Positions 45,901 through 58,096 of a stretch of 64,000 bases of DNA are shown in pieces. Position 1 is the stretch's first letter. Each line of letters begins with the position of its first letter. The position numbers and the translations under genes were made by a program. Origin of the DNA: Bidens hawaiensis (Eukaryota > Streptophyta > Magnoliopsida > Asterales > Asteraceae); assembly GCA_021521415.1 (NCBI GenBank), contig JAIQDT010000001.1, forward strand, positions 186,001-250,000, in the 5' to 3' direction. A model generated the notes under the pieces. That model made no database searches, was not told the origin of the DNA, and saw only the letters and a list, made by a program, of their open reading frames with translations.

Positions 45901-47447
45901 AACTCCTAAGTGACTACGACTGCGAAATCCGCTACCACCCTGGAAAGGCTAACGTAGTGGCTGACGCGTTAAGTCGCAAGGAAAGGACCCAGTTGCATGC
46001 GATCCGTATTCAGTCCAATCTTCCCTCCTTGGTTCTCGAAGCTCAAAAGCAAGCGATTGCTGGTGGTGATCTCAAAAATATGCTATCTTGCGGTGCCGAA
46101 CGGAAGTTTGAAACCAAGTTTGATGGTATACTTTACTACTTAAATCGCATGTGGATTCCAAACTCTGAACCACTTCGAGAACTTATCCTGAACGAAGCGC
46201 ACAAATCCAGATACTCTATTCACCCGGGCAGTGATAAAATGTATCAGAATCTCAAGTCTCACTTCTGGTGGCCGGGTATGAAGAAAGACATAGCTTTATA
46301 CGTCGGTAGATGTCTAACATGCTCGCGGATCAAGACTGAACATCAGAGACCATCTGGCCTGCTACAGCAACCGATCATACCGCAGTGGAAGTGGGACGAA
46401 GTCGCTATGGACTTCATCACCAAACTCCCGCGGACACCCAGCGGTTATGACACGATTTGGGTTATCGTGGATTACTTGACCAAGTCTGCCCACTTTCTCC
46501 CTGTCCGCGAGGACTACACTACGGAGAAGCTGGCGCAGATTTACATTCGTGAGATCGTAACCCGTCACGGTGTGCCTAAGGGCATCACGTCTGACCGTGA
46601 CCCCTCTTTTGCGTCAAGGTTCTGGAAGTCATTTCAGAAAGCCTTTGGGACAAGTGTGAAACTTAGCTCTGCCTATCATCCTGAAACGGACGGACAGAGC
46701 GAAAGGACCATACAAACCCTGGAGGATATGCTCAGAGCCTGTATCCTTGAATTCGGTAGTAGCTGGGAGACTCACCTTCCTCTTGCAGAGTTCTCATATA
46801 ATAACAGCTATCATGCTACCATCAAATGCGCACCATTCGAGGCACTCTATGGCAGGAAATGTCGTTCTCCACTGTGTTGGTCCGAGACCGGAGATTCTCA
46901 AATCCTCGGCCCGGAACTGATACAGGAAACCACTGACAGTATCGCCATCATCCAGCAAAGACTTAAGGACGCCCGCTGTCGACACAAGTATTACGCTGAC
47001 AAACGCCGCAAACCTCTGGAGTTCCAAATAGGCGATCACGTAATGCTCAAAGTTTCCCCCTGGAAGGGCATTGTTCGCTTCGGGAAAAAGGGAAAGCTTG
47101 CTCCAAGGTACGTAGGACCTTTCAAGATCATCGAAAAGGTCGGACCCGTAGCCTATCGCTTGGAATTGCCTCCAGAACTCAGCCGTGTTCACAACGTTTT
47201 TCATGTGTCGCAACTCAAAAAGTGCCTCGTTGACGAGACCGCTCAAATCCCGATCGTCACGGTTCGCATCGACGACAAACTACACTTTGTTGAGGAACCT
47301 GTCGAGATCCTAGATCGAGAAGTCAAAAGGACTAAGCGAAGCCGGATACCCATAGTCAAGGTACGTTGGAACAACCATCGTGGACCCGAGTTCACATGGG
47401 AACGAGAGGATAAGATGAGGGAGGAATACCCTCATCTGTTCGCATAG
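42987..47447 (+). CDS. Gag-pol polyprotein, Tekay-type chromovirus, copy 2
   Basis: 1486 aa, uninterrupted, with the same domains and catalytic residues as copy 1. I start at the ATG at 42987; the frame is open upstream to 42783, but that part (leader sequence rich in C, L and I codons) is closed or altered in unit 1 and has no domain. Substitutions against copy 1: Y62C, G241D, N343S, F367L, H383R, L559P, E602K, N891S, S1045F, F1271Y, T1279I, L1348I and D1424V. None touches a catalytic or zinc residue. E602K and D1424V may be the derived states. Copy 3 shares all of these up to its break, so copies 2 and 3 come from one parent. Confidence 0.95.
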   Translation: MPPRRAPAPLDSADLANLIAQQIAAVLPGMVTAISQGLRQEGTSGANQIPAQNANEPANKPCKDFMATKPTSFSGSEGAVGLLQWIEKMEAAFVISSCPETLKVTHAASMLSKRALTWWNNEIRTRGREAALAMTWSEFVALVTREFVPRSEVQKLEAEFWVHRMKGADHQGYTERFHELSLLVPHLVTPPSRAIELYINGLPDTVRGIVIGADPSTLQAAIELAARLTQDQVKTGVLAKDTGKAAEGSSKKINRIKKRKASSYAMVTPATPISSVAPAPTPSGRPKREYTGVHPKCGTCQFHHPAGTPCWKCTNCGRLGHLAERCRFQGNQLAIQSSSSQPSNTRGCFECGATDHFKSRCPRLANLPPARGRAFTIGAAEARQNPDVITGTFILNNLWVSILFDTGADRSFISSELVPLLNLGTSVLDPAFSVEMANGESTQVNKIVRNCTLTFDQTSLNIDLIPMQLGSFDVIVGMDWLSINHAEVVCAEKLIRVPCSSGESIIIQGERSGRCLKLISCFKARRCLRKKCLAFLAHVSIKKSLGKKLSDVPVVREFPDVFPKDLPGLPPSRQVEFHIELVPGATPVAKSPYRLAPSEMQKLSSQLQELLDKGFIRPSSSPWGAPVLFVKKKDGSFRMCIDYRELNKLTVKNRYPLPRIDDLFDQLQGAIYFSKIDLRSGYHQVRVMEDDIAKTAFRTRYGHYEFLVMPFGLTNAPAVFMDLMNRVCRPYLDQFVIVFIDDILVYSRSKADHELHLRLTLDLLRKEQLYAKFSKCEFWLREVQFLGHIINKEGIHVDPAKIEAIKNWGAPTTPTEIRSFLGLAGYYRRFISNFSKIVLPLTMLTQKGEPFIWNQEQEEAFQTLKHKLCHAPILSLPEGNDDFVVYCDASSQGLGCVLMQRGKVIAYASRQLKSHERNYVTHDLELGAVVFALKIWRHYLYGTKCVIFTDHKSLQHILNQRELNMRQRRWVELLSDYDCEIRYHPGKANVVADALSRKERTQLHAIRIQSNLPSLVLEAQKQAIAGGDLKNMLSCGAERKFETKFDGILYYLNRMWIPNSEPLRELILNEAHKSRYSIHPGSDKMYQNLKSHFWWPGMKKDIALYVGRCLTCSRIKTEHQRPSGLLQQPIIPQWKWDEVAMDFITKLPRTPSGYDTIWVIVDYLTKSAHFLPVREDYTTEKLAQIYIREIVTRHGVPKGITSDRDPSFASRFWKSFQKAFGTSVKLSSAYHPETDGQSERTIQTLEDMLRACILEFGSSWETHLPLAEFSYNNSYHATIKCAPFEALYGRKCRSPLCWSETGDSQILGPELIQETTDSIAIIQQRLKDARCRHKYYADKRRKPLEFQIGDHVMLKVSPWKGIVRFGKKGKLAPRYVGPFKIIEKVGPVAYRLELPPELSRVHNVFHVSQLKKCLVDETAQIPIVTVRIDDKLHFVEEPVEILDREVKRTKRSRIPIVKVRWNNHRGPEFTWEREDKMREEYPHLFA

Positions 47448-47904
47448 TCATCATCTTTGTAATTCTAGAAATCTTGGAGTCTATGTAATAGTAATCATGT
47501 AATCAGGGACCAATATCAATCAATGAAGTATCATGTTGTTCCTATTTGCTTATAAATATTCTCTTATTTGCATAACACCAAGTTTGGCTACCCATGACTC
47601 GTGCTGGAAAACACAAGTTGTGCATACTTAATCATGTAAACATTGGGGTAAACTATGTATCATTGAGCCAAAATTTGTCATCATTCTAGCATTCATGAAG
47701 CATGGTTGTGTGTGTGTGTGTGGTGTCGTGTCGATTTTTCTAGCCGCACACAATGGAGTTTATACATTGATACAAGGTGAACTCGTAATTATAGTCCGGA
47801 ATATAATTACATCAAGTTCACAGGTGTATACGTGTATAAACAATATGCTATTGTGTAACTATGAGTCATGAACTCAAGCTTCGTGTAGGGAATTAATCAA
47901 TGAA

Positions 47905-48291
47905 TGTTGAAGGAGTGGTGGGTTAGCCGCTGGTACACCCTATACATAAACCCCTTCGGCACAAGTTGATTATGTCTGAAGCGAGACTTGGAATTAGGGA
48001 CTCATAGTTAGCGTGGCAGCTGTGAGGCGTTAAATTCAAGAGTTATTGAGGGAATTATTCATTGGGGATTGAAGGAGTGGTGGGTTAGCCGCTGGTACAC
48101 CCTATATATAAACCCCTTCAATCCGAAATGAATATGTCTGATGTAAAGCTTGAAGGTGATGCCTTGTAGTGGAAAATAGTGTGTCGTCCTGTGTGTCATT
48201 GAACTAATAGGAGTCGAAAGAAACACCCAAGTGGAGTTGAGGGAGTGGTGGGTTAGCCGCTGGTACACCCTATATATAAACCCCTTCAACT
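47905..48291 (+). repeat. Three hairpin repeats before the 3' LTR, unit 2
   Basis: Hairpins at 47905-47961, 48066-48124 and 48235-48291, equivalent to 39590-39976. In the second, A to G (48066 against 39751) turns an A/C mismatch into a G-C pair, lengthening the stem to 10 bp. The region 47448-47904 holds no gene. Confidence 0.85.
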
Positions 48292-48423
48292 TGATTTGGG
48301 TGGTATCCAAGACGAAAATTAGGGGTAGTGGCGCATAGTGGTCATCATGGGATCATTTGATCTAAAACATCATTGCATCAACTATACTAAGTTCTAAATT
48401 TCGGGACGAAATTCCTCTAAATT

Positions 48424-48431
48424 GGGGAGAA
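48424..48431 (+). other. Polypurine tract, family-3 unit 2
   Basis: ggggagaa before LTR3. Confidence 0.85.
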
Positions 48432-50976
48432 TGTAACGCCCTGAAATTCGATTGGTAAACTAGGATCGTGAAATCATCGGAAACTATAGACTTTGGGATT
48501 CTGGACGATAAGTTCGGAACCCATATCATTGGAAAAATCTGCTTTTATCATTTAAAATGTTTATTTTATAAAACGACATTTACGCCTGAAAAATATTAAT
48601 TTATATGCTTTCAAAAAAATTAAATGTTCTTATTTAAAAAGATTTCAAATAATTATTCGGAAACTGGTTTTATAAAAGTTTTGCTGAAAAAGTTTTAGTT
48701 TGTTTAAAAACTTATGAACTCGACTAGTCTTGACCCGTCGGTAGCCTAAACCCGAACCCGAGTCACCCGAGTATTTAAGCGGAAAATCAAGTATTCTTAC
48801 ACCATCTCTTTCATTTCCACCAACACTTCCCACCCAAACACTCTCATTCTAGAGAGAGAAACTAGAGAGAGAAAGTCTTCAAACTTCAAATCCGAGTCCA
48901 CAAATCTGTTTGTTGTTATTCTTGGTAAGATCTTCTTGAAAATCATCCATTTTCATAACCATTTTCGGCCTCAAATCGAGCAAAAACACCCATTTTCGTT
49001 TCTAGAGTTTTCGGGTCAAAAACCGTCTTGTTTTGGTGTCAAAATGCAGGCTTTTGTGTTTAAAATCACTAGGAATCGATAGCCCTTTCAATCCCGAGCA
49101 TTTCCATGTCAAAAACTTCGATTTTGGGTCAAAAATCTGGAAAATCTGAAAAACCCGTAGGTTTCTCCGTCGCCCAGCTTGAAGGAGTCGAATCAGACTC
49201 ATTCGATCGAACCAGTCGATCGAATCAGTCCAGTCGATCGAATAGGAAAGCAACCGAATGGTCTCCAACTCATTCGACCGAATGAGTTTCGTATTCGATC
49301 GAACGAGTGTCTATTCGATCGAACAAGTTCCATGTTCGACCGAACGAGTTTTTTCCAACTGGTTCGACCAAATGTGTTTCTAGTTCGATCGAGCGTGCCA
49401 CAGATTCGATCGAATGTGTGTCTATTCGATCGAACGTGTTCCTATTCGATCGAATCAAGCCAGAACCAAGCTGTTTCGTCGTTAAAACCCAGTTTTTGCT
49501 CGAGGCCGCGTAAGCTCGTTTTCTTAGACTTATAGCACGTTGTTAACCTTATATATATGTTCAACTCTAGGCTAAGGAGATCTATTGTAGCACCATCCTA
49601 ACCCGAGATCAAGGTGAGTTCATAGCCCCTATTTAAGCTTTTCAAAACTATGGGGTGGAAACATGGTAACTTTACACGCTTGGATAAAATCATTTATGCA
49701 TTTATGCAAACACTCTTTAAACTATAAACTTTTGGATTTCTACACACGTGCGGAAATCCACAAGCTCTTTAAGAATCTATAAACTTTGGAAATCTATGAA
49801 CATGGGAAAACCCATCAACTTATGGAGATCTAAGAACATTGGAAATCAATGAGTATGGGAAATTCTATGAACATTGACATCATGGGAATGGGAATCATAT
49901 TCATATCATCATAGTCATTGTGTCAGCATGGAAATCTAGAGATCAAAGCATCATGAGTTGAATTGGACGCGAGAGTCTATTCTACTCTCGGTAGAACTCG
50001 CGACCATGAGTGGCATTCTATTCTCGGTGGCACTCGTAACTCATGGGATTTCATACTAGTCTCGGTGAAATCCATAACTCTTGAGGACCTATACTAGTCT
50101 CGGTAGGGACCAAGGGAACCCAGGATTCTTTGGGGAGTCTATCCTACTCTCGGTGGAACCTAGCTGAGTCCTGGATGACAAGAACGAGGTAGTCTTGGTT
50201 TAAGTCTTGCGTGGGGTCAATCAAGTCTTGTGTGATCATTGAGTTCCATCATCATTCATCATCATCATCATTTATTCACCATCATCTTGGATACTAGTAA
50301 ACAGTGGGATCTTGGTGTTGGTTTATCTAGTAAACTTAGCATGCTCAAATCTATATGTCCTTATTTATGCTTAACTGCTATGTGCTACATGTACCGTTGG
50401 GAGACCACAAATCTTTGAGTAATCTTATCACAAACGACTCTAATGGGAGAATAATAAGCCCGCTGAGAGTCCAGGAGAACATTTCATGTTTTACTTACTA
50501 CAAAAACCTCTTTGGGAAAACCAAGAGACCTTTTCTTACAAACCATCTTAAAACCGGGTATTATATCCAAACATAGTAGTATAAGTTGTAGGAGTGGTGG
50601 GTTAGCCGCAGGTACACCCTATATATAAACCCCTACAACCTATACTAGTATGTTTGTGTATAAACTCTTTTTCTTTAAACCTATGAATTCACTCATCTAC
50701 TTTAAGTAGTTGACAGTTTGTTACATGTTTTCAGGAAATAATGCAGCAAGAAATCCCTAGCAAGTTTAGAGGCCTTAGAGAGATGAAGGCTAGTCTAGGA
50801 GTTATTTGGAAACTTGATATTTTGTATTAAAACAATTTGTTTCATGTTACCTGGATGGTGTAATATTTGACATTTTGGTTATGTTTATGCATTTAGACTT
50901 TTAAACTATTGTGCTCAACAATCACGACTTAGTCGCCGCGCCTCGATTATTCCGCCATCACGATCGGGGTGTGACA
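48432..50976 (+). mobile_element. Family-3 LTR3
   Basis: 2545 bp, 56 shorter than LTR1 and LTR2. Three fewer 18-bp units (54 bp), a shorter A run (3 bp) and one extra T account for this. It has gggattctggacg and taatgggagaataat. The second variant is shared with LTR4, not with LTR1 or LTR2. Confidence 0.93.
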
Positions 50977-50979
50977 GAT

Positions 50980-50992
50980 TGGTATCAGAGCC
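50980..50992 (+). other. Primer-binding site, family-3 unit 3
   Basis: TGGTATCAGAGCC after LTR3. Confidence 0.92.
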
Positions 50993-51245
50993 AGTGGTTA
51001 TAGGGAATTAGGAAACCGACCTAGACTATAACCTAGGATCCTTGACTCTAGATAGCTCATGCATCACAATCACATGTCTACACTTATATACGTGCTGCGT
51101 GCTTATGTGTTGCATATTAACTGTTAATCTCTTGAGCCATGTCATTCTGTGTTCTTGGTATAATCTATGTTCTCTATTCTTAATCTTTGGCGTGTCATTG
51201 ATTCTATTTAACACTCGTTTTTTTTTCGTTTTCGTTTTGTCAAGA

Positions 51246-53399
51246 ATGCCTCCCAGACGTGCACCCGCCCCCTTGGACTCCGCTGATCTAGCCAACCTTA
51301 TAGCCCAGCAGATCGCGGCTGTGTTACCAGGCATGGTAACAGCCATCAGCCAGGGGCTGAGGCAAGAAGGAACCTCTGGGGCCAACCAAATTCCAGCTCA
51401 GAACGCAAACGAACCAGCAAATAAGCCATGCAAGGACTTCATGGCTACCAAACCCACCAGCTTCAGCGGTTCAGAAGGCGCCGTTGGTCTCCTCCAGTGG
51501 ATCGAAAAGATGGAGGCTGCCTTTGTTATTAGCTCGTGCCCTGAGACACTGAAAGTCACGCACGCGGCAAGCATGTTGTCTAAACGCGCGCTGACCTGGT
51601 GGAACAACGAGATAAGAACCCGCGGGCGTGAGGCTGCCTTGGCCATGACCTGGTCGGAATTTGTAGCTTTGGTTACCCGCGAGTTCGTACCTCGCAGTGA
51701 GGTGCAGAAACTTGAAGCTGAGTTTTGGGTGCACAGAATGAAGGGCGCTGATCACCAAGGGTACACGGAGCGTTTTCACGAGCTCTCCCTTCTCGTACCA
51801 CACCTGGTCACCCCTCCCTCCCGGGCTATTGAGCTTTACATCAATGGCCTACCTGACACTGTCCGTGGAATCGTTATCGGGGCTGACCCATCAACCCTAC
51901 AAGCGGCCATTGAACTAGCTGCCCGACTGACCCAGGATCAGGTTAAGACTGGGGTCCTAGCCAAGGACACGGGCAAGGCCGCTGAGGGCTCATCCAAAAA
52001 GATCAACCGCATCAAAAAGCGTAAGGCTAGCAGTTACGCGATGGTTACTCCCGCAACCCCAATCAGCTCTGTCGCTCCTGCTCCCACCCCTTCTGGAAGG
52101 CCAAAGAGGGAGTACACTGGGGTTCACCCCAAGTGCGGCACTTGCCAATTTCATCACCCTGCCGGAACCCCGTGCTGGAAATGCACGAACTGTGGACGTT
52201 TGGGGCACCTAGCGGAACGCTGCAGATTTCAAGGTAATCAACTGGCAATACAGAGCAGCAGTTCCCAACCCAGCAACACTCGAGGCTGTTTCGAGTGTGG
52301 AGCCACGGACCACTTCAAGAGCAGGTGTCCTCGTCTTGCAAATCTTCCTCCGGCCCGAGGCCGAGCCTTTACTATTGGCGCTGCTGAAGCTCGCCAAAAT
52401 CCTGACGTCATTACTGGTACGTTCATTCTCAACAATCTCTGGGTTTCTATTCTATTTGACACGGGTGCAGATAGGAGTTTTATTTCTAGCGAGTTGGTCC
52501 CATTGCTTAATCTAGGAACCTCTGTCTTAGACCCCGCTTTCTCTGTCGAAATGGCAAACGGAGAGTCTACCCAAGTGAACAAAATCGTTCGCAATTGCAC
52601 GCTTACGTTTGATCAGACGTCTCTTAACATTGACCTCATCCCTATGCAATTGGGAAGTTTCGATGTAATTGTTGGGATGGATTGGTTGTCCATCAACCAC
52701 GCGGAAGTGGTGTGTGCTGAGAAGCTCATTCGCGTTCCTTGTTCTTCTGGCGAGTCCATAATTATTCAAGGAGAAAGATCAGGCAGATGTCTGAAATTAA
52801 TCTCCTGCTTTAAAGCTCGGCGATGCCTTCGAAAGAAGTGTCTCGCCTTCCTAGCTCATGTCTCCATCAAGAAATCTTTGGGGAAGAAGCTCTCTGATGT
52901 CCCCGTTGTGCGTGAATTTCCAGACGTTTTTCCTAAAGACTTACCCGGACTACCTCCTAGCCGACAAGTCGAATTTCACATCGAATTAGTTCCCGGTGCA
53001 ACCCCCGTGGCAAAATCTCCGTATCGTTTGGCTCCGTCAGAAATGCAGAAATTATCGAGCCAGCTACAGGAACTACTAGACAAGGGTTTTATTCGCCCTA
53101 GTTCATCTCCATGGGGAGCTCCAGTCCTCTTCGTCAAGAAGAAGGACGGATCTTTCCGGATGTGCATAGACTATCGTGAGCTTAACAAACTCACGGTCAA
53201 GAATCGGTATCCATTACCAAGGATTGACGATCTTTTCGACCAGCTGCAAGGAGCCATTTACTTTTCCAAGATCGACCTACGCTCAGGTTATCACCAAGTA
53301 CGCGTCATGGAGGACGACATCGCGAAAACCGCTTTCAGAACTCGTTATGGACACTACGAGTTCCTAGCTTTTCAAAACTATGGGGTGGAAACATGGTAA
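51246..53399 (+). pseudogene. Gag-protease-partial RT, truncated copy 3
   Basis: From the ATG at 51246 it is identical by eye to copy 2 through YGHYEFL, including both zinc knuckles and protease DTGA. At about 53367 RT is cut before its FIDD motif and the frame runs into LTR sequence, adding about a dozen foreign residues ([10 protein letters not shown]) before a stop. RT, RNase H, integrase and chromodomain are lost. It could in principle make gag and protease only. The junction shares two bases (ag) between the parent sequences, which indicates end joining. Confidence 0.92.
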
Positions 53400-54706
53400 C
53401 TTTACACGCTTGGATAAAATCATTTATGCATTTATGCAAACACTCTTTAAACTATAAACTTTTGGATTTCTACACACGTGCGGAAATCCACAAGCTCTTT
53501 AAGAATCTATAAACTTTGGAAATCTATGAACATGGGGAAAACCCATCAACTTATGGAGATCTAAGAACATTGGAAATCAATGAGTATGGGAAATTCTATG
53601 AACATTGACATCATGGGAATGGGAATCATATTCATATCATCATAGTCATTGTGTCAGCATGGAAATCTAGAGATCAAAGCATCATGAGTTGAATTGGACG
53701 CGAGAGTCTATTCTACTCTCGTAGAACTCGCGACCATGAGTGGCATTCTATTCTCGGTGGCACTCGTAACTCATGGGATTTCATACTAGTCTCGGTGAAA
53801 TCCATAACTCTTGAGGACCTATACTAGTCTCGGTAGGGACCAAGGGAACCCAGGATTCTTTGGGGAGTCTATCCTACTCTCGGTGGAACCTAGCTGAGTC
53901 CTGGATGACAAGAACGAGGTAGTCTTGGTTTAAGTCTTGCGTGGGGTCAATCAAGTCTTGTGTGATCATTGAGTTCCATCATCATTCATCATCATCATCA
54001 TTTATTCACCATCATCTTGGATACTAGTAAACAGTGGGATCTTGGTGTTGGTTTATCTAGTAAACTTAGCATGCTCAAATCTATATGTCCTTATTTATGC
54101 TTAACTGCTATGTGCTACATGTACCGTTGGGAGACCACAAATCTTTGAGTAATCTTATCACAAACGACTCTAATGGGAGAATAATAAGCCCGCTGAGAGT
54201 CCAGGAGAACATTTCATGTTTTACTTACTACAAAAACCTCTTTGGGAAAACCAAGAGACCTTTTCTTACAAACCATCTTAAAACCGGGTATTATATCCAA
54301 ACATAGTAGTATAAGTTGTAGGAGTGGTGGGTTAGCCGCAGGTACACCCTATATATAAACCCCTACAACCTATACTAGTATGTTTGTGTATAAACTCTTT
54401 TTCTTTAAACCTATGAATTCACTCATCTACTTTAAGTAGTTGACAGTTTGTTACATGTTTTCAGGAAATAATGCAGCAAGAAATCCCTAGCAAGTTTAGA
54501 GGCCTTAGAGAGATGAAGGCTAGTCTAGGAGTTATTTGGAAACTTGATATTTTGTATTAAAACAATTTGTTTCATGTTACCTGGATGGTGTAATATTTGA
54601 CATTTTGGTTATGTTTATGCATTTAGACTTTTAAACTATTGTGCTCAACAATCACGACTTAGTCGCCGCGCCTCGATTATTCCGCCATCACGATCGGGGT
54701 GTGACA
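53368..54706 (+). mobile_element. Family-3 LTR4, last 1339 bp
   Basis: cttttcaaaactatgggg to gatcggggtgtgaca, matching LTR3 with two single-base indels seen (catggggaaaa; ctctcgtagaac). It lacks the TATA box and palindrome array but keeps the five-hairpin series and the large hairpin at 54308-54376. It is followed directly by family-1 sequence instead of a primer site. Confidence 0.93.
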
Positions 54707-55512
54707 GTGAGTTTCACGAGCCCCTTTTTCTGAATTGTTTTTAAATATTTTCTCGGGGCGGAAGCATGTTACTACTGAAATGTTTAAGTACATACTGAAC
54801 GCATGGATTTGCGTGGATTTAAATATATTTTATTGTACGGGAATCGTACGGATATCTACTAAGATGGTAATTGTCTGAGTTGCTAACATTCTAAGGCCCC
54901 GGAACACGAGTGATTAACTGAAAGCCGGTAGAGTGTGGATAGTACTATTGGTCTGACAAACCCAACTGGTCCGGCATGGATTTACTGATGTTTCCCAGCC
55001 AGTTGCACATGTCTATTTTGTTGTTCTATATATTTTGCTATGTAATGTTAGGCATAGCGGTTTGGGGCAGGTCCGTGGGCGGGGGATATGCCACGGGGGT
55101 TGTGTGTGATAGTCAGAGGTTTCACTTGTGGGCTCAGCATAATTACATCGATAATATTATATTATGATATGGATTTATCATGCTTTACTCAAATTGTGAA
55201 ACTCACCAACTATTCGTAGTTGACCCCGTTTTCTCACATGCTTTTCAGGTACAATTAAGATGAAGTGATTGCTTACGTGCTAAGTGCTTGATGTGTATAA
55301 GATTTGCGTGCGGGATGTTAGGATACATTATAATAAATAGATTTATGTATCGTATTGTATGATGTGAATATCACCTAGACGGTAATGAAATACGAGATAA
55401 TGTAATTTGAAGTATATTAATGTATTCAGTTTTCTTTATAAACAATGTGGTTGATATCAGAGGTGTCTGTTGCATTCCGTTTACGTTTCCGCTGCGGTTA
55501 CGGGGTGTTACA
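54707..55512 (+). mobile_element. Family-1 LTR, 3' part, plus strand
   Basis: gtgagtttcacgagcccc is the reverse complement of the 27820-27842 region. The sequence continues to ctgcggttacggggtgttaca. Its 5' part is missing because the family-3 array begins there. The middle (about 54886-55150) does not match LTRs A to D, which carry hairpin repeats at that place. The UUCG hairpin is at 55207-55222. Confidence 0.9.
55207..55248 (+). promoter_or_regulatory. UUCG hairpin then CAGG, plus-strand family-1 copy
   Basis: CAACTA-TTCG-TAGTTG followed by accccgttttctcacatgc and ttttcagg. Confidence 0.6.
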
Positions 55513-56250
55513 GAACTTGGTATCAGAGCCATTGGTTATAAAGAATTAGGATGTCTTTAAAAGATACCTAAAATATAACTAGTAGCTCAAGTATTATAGG
55601 ATCTGAATATCAACTAATAATTTATAGTGACGAGATCTGGATGAACTTGGATGGACAAGTGAGTTATTATGGTCCGGAACATAATAACAGACTTGTCCGC
55701 ACGAGGGAATTCAGGGGAAGTCACGGGGTACATTAATAGGTAAAAATGGCAACATATGTGTAAAGTATATAATATTATTTATGCGTGCTAATGTGTATAT
55801 ATATGTACATATCTTGTGGATACATGTATTGAGAAATAGGACCCGGATAAGGAACCGGGGGTTAAAATAATAAAAGTACCGAGGGTGCTGAAATTTCTAG
55901 AGCATCGGTTGATGATAACACTAACTTATCGGGCTATAGTTATGATAGTACCAAGTTAGATCTCCCGTTTGACATGAACCAGAAATATCGAGTAACCATC
56001 AATCCCAACCGAAATTAATAAATCCCTTACCCTACCAATACCGGTACCGTATATCTTGATAACCCCCTATGTTCACCCGAACCGCCGACCCTCACGTGTG
56101 GTCGGATCTGTACCTGAACCCATTCCTATTCCATTAAGGTAAAAAATAAATAAATAAATAAATAAATAAATAAAATAAAATAATAATAATAATAAATTTG
56201 ATAATAAATGAGCAGATAAAAATAATATATAGAAATATATATGTGTATTT
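55513..56250 (+). mobile_element. Family-1 leader fragment with primer-binding site
   Basis: The primer site TGGTATCAGAGCC is at 55518-55530. The rest matches the reverse complement of 26560-27284. A microsatellite (ataaata then taa units) is at 56145-56195. Homology stops at about 56250, before gag. The break has no obvious element terminus. Confidence 0.85.
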
Positions 56251-57434
56251 CACTGTTCGAGGGTTTGAATGTAAGCAATTAGGTCTTGGATTCAATCGAT
56301 TAGTATTCGTTCTAGTTTAAACAATCTTGATACAAGTTGCAATTGACATTTTTGAATCTTTACTTTTTATCATTGTTGGATTTATATTTTCTAACGGGGG
56401 TTTTTAACATGATTAAATAGAACCATAGTGATGTCATAAACATGTTAGGGTTTGAGTTTTGTTCAGAATAGTTGGCAGACAGATTCGTTCTCATTTATTG
56501 ATTGGTCTGTAACTCGCTGTTAAATGATGATTATTGATCTATTTTTGATTTTAGGATATAGTATTCTGAGTCTAGTTTCCAGAAAGGTAAATTTTTTAAT
56601 TTTTAGATGAGTATTGAATACCTTTTATGATTTTACAAAAACATATGTTAAAGCTGATTTGGGGAGTTATATTCTGGTCCATTTTTCGGACACCATAACT
56701 CCTTAATGACAAACCCAAACGGGTTGGTTCCACTTTTGGAACTTAGTATTATGAGTTTAAAAGATAACTCAATTGGTCTTACACAATTTGGTTTAATGAG
56801 TTGATAGAACCATTAAACTAGTTTTTGTTGCGCAATCTGCTGAACTGTTAGTACCTATCTGTAATGATTGAATTATTGTGAGTTTTCTATACTTGAGAAA
56901 AATATAATAAAAATTGTTTGAGAAACTTGATTCATATATCATACTGTGGTAAATTTTGTAAAATTTATACTTAATCTTTTCTTTGTGAATAAAATCAGTT
57001 TGTACATGCCAGAATCTGTCTTGTGAACTGATGATCATAAGTTAAGTTGTATGATGAATATTTGGTTGCTTTGCCATGATATGATGTGTGGATACATGTT
57101 AGGACTTTCGGTACTGTTGACATTACTTATTATCACCAACGATTCATCGGGTCAAGTTTGTGTTTGTGTGTGAGTTCATACGTGGGTCTTAGAGTCATGT
57201 GTTGTTGAACATACTCTCATAACTTAAAACACTAGTACTAGGTAACAGTTAACGAGTCAAATGCATTCATTTGGTTTTAAGAAAGCTGTGTTACACGTGA
57301 CACCAGGTTTTTGATTGAAAACACGGACATACTTGCATACTAGTTTTGAAAACACTAAACGTTTGCCTATACTTGTTTTCTGGATTAAAAACACAAAATG
57401 TTTTGAAGTATTGGTTATGTAACCTGCTGAAACG
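56251..57434. other. Non-coding AT-rich stretch, nothing recognised
   Basis: No open frame with a recognisable product; the 81-codon minus-strand frame at 56793-57038 has no features. Phrases such as ccataactccttaatgac resemble those common in plant LTRs, so this may be part of an unidentified LTR, possibly that of the Tat element to the right, but I found no matching end. Confidence 0.4.
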
Positions 57435-57820
57435 AGCTGTTTAGCATGTTGTTAGCTGTAAAAACGAGTTGTTAAGTGCTGAAACGAGCTGTTAAGTGCT
57501 GAAACGGACTGAAAAATCGATGAAACAAGCTGTTTAACATGATGTTTGCTATAAAAATGAGCTGTTATATGCTGAAACGAACTGAAAACTTGATGAAACG
57601 AGCTGTTTAACATGTTGTTTGCTGTTAAAACGAGCTGTTAAGTGCTGAAACGGAATGAAAAGTCGCTGAAATGAGCTGTTTAGCATGTTGTTTGCTGTAA
57701 AGACGAGTTGTTAATTGCTGAAACGGAATGAAAAATCGCAGAAACGAGCTGTTTAGCATGTTGTTTGTTGTAAAATGAGTTGTTAAGTGCTGAAACGAAC
57801 TGGAATAGAACATGAATTTT
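57435..57820. repeat. 73-bp minisatellite, five copies
   Basis: agctgtttarcatg recurs at 57435, 57528, 57601, 57674 and 57747. The spacing is 73 bp except for the first interval, which contains an extra 20-bp copy of gctgttaagtgctgaaacga. Short open frames across it (57625-57813, 57680-58039, minus) are repeat artefacts. Confidence 0.9.
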
Positions 57821-57859
57821 AATGTAAACTAAAACATTTCCTCCGTTGTCCTTGTTAAA

Positions 57860-58040
57860 AAAAAGACACGAGACCCGTTTTGCCCCGGACCCGTTATGAC
57901 CCGAACCATTTGACTCTGACCCGTTCCGACCCGAACCATAACACTTTTTTTTAGTTGACCCTTTCCAACCCTGACACGTTTCGACCCTAACCCATTCCGA
58001 CCCATAACTCATTTCGACCCAACTCAACCCATTTGCCACC
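57860..58040. repeat. Degenerate gacccgttcc-type tandem repeat
   Basis: Many variants of a roughly 10-base gacccgttyc/gacccgaacc unit end in catttgccacccctatg. Such runs occur in plant transposable elements; no terminal repeats or element type could be assigned. Confidence 0.7.
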
Positions 58041-58096
58041 CCTATGTTTAATGTATATCGACGGGTTAGGCGAGTTGTACCTCTTAAGACACAATT

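Larger units (their letters stand above)
31808..54706 (+). mobile_element. Family-3 Tekay-type chromovirus tandem array
   Basis: LTR starts at 31808, 40117 and 48432 (spacings 8309 and 8315), then a truncated unit. The structure is LTR1-int1-LTR2-int2-LTR3-int3(partial)-LTR4(partial). Left flank ctttg (tandem-repeat locus) and right flank gtgag (family-1 LTR) do not match, so this is not one simple insertion. int2 and int3 share variants that int1 lacks; LTR1 and LTR2 share variants that LTR3 and LTR4 lack. It is the youngest-looking sequence here and the only one with intact coding regions. Confidence 0.92.

Noticed and set aside
31803..54711. A simple single insertion with target duplication for the family-3 array
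   Set aside because: The flanking 5-mers ctttg and gtgag do not match.
56251..57434. 5' LTR of the Tat element
   Set aside because: It begins with TG at the break, but I could not find a CA end, a primer site or a second copy, so it is left unassigned.
57860..58040. gacccg-rich run as a terminal inverted repeat of a DNA transposon
   Set aside because: I found no partner inverted copy or target duplication in the window.
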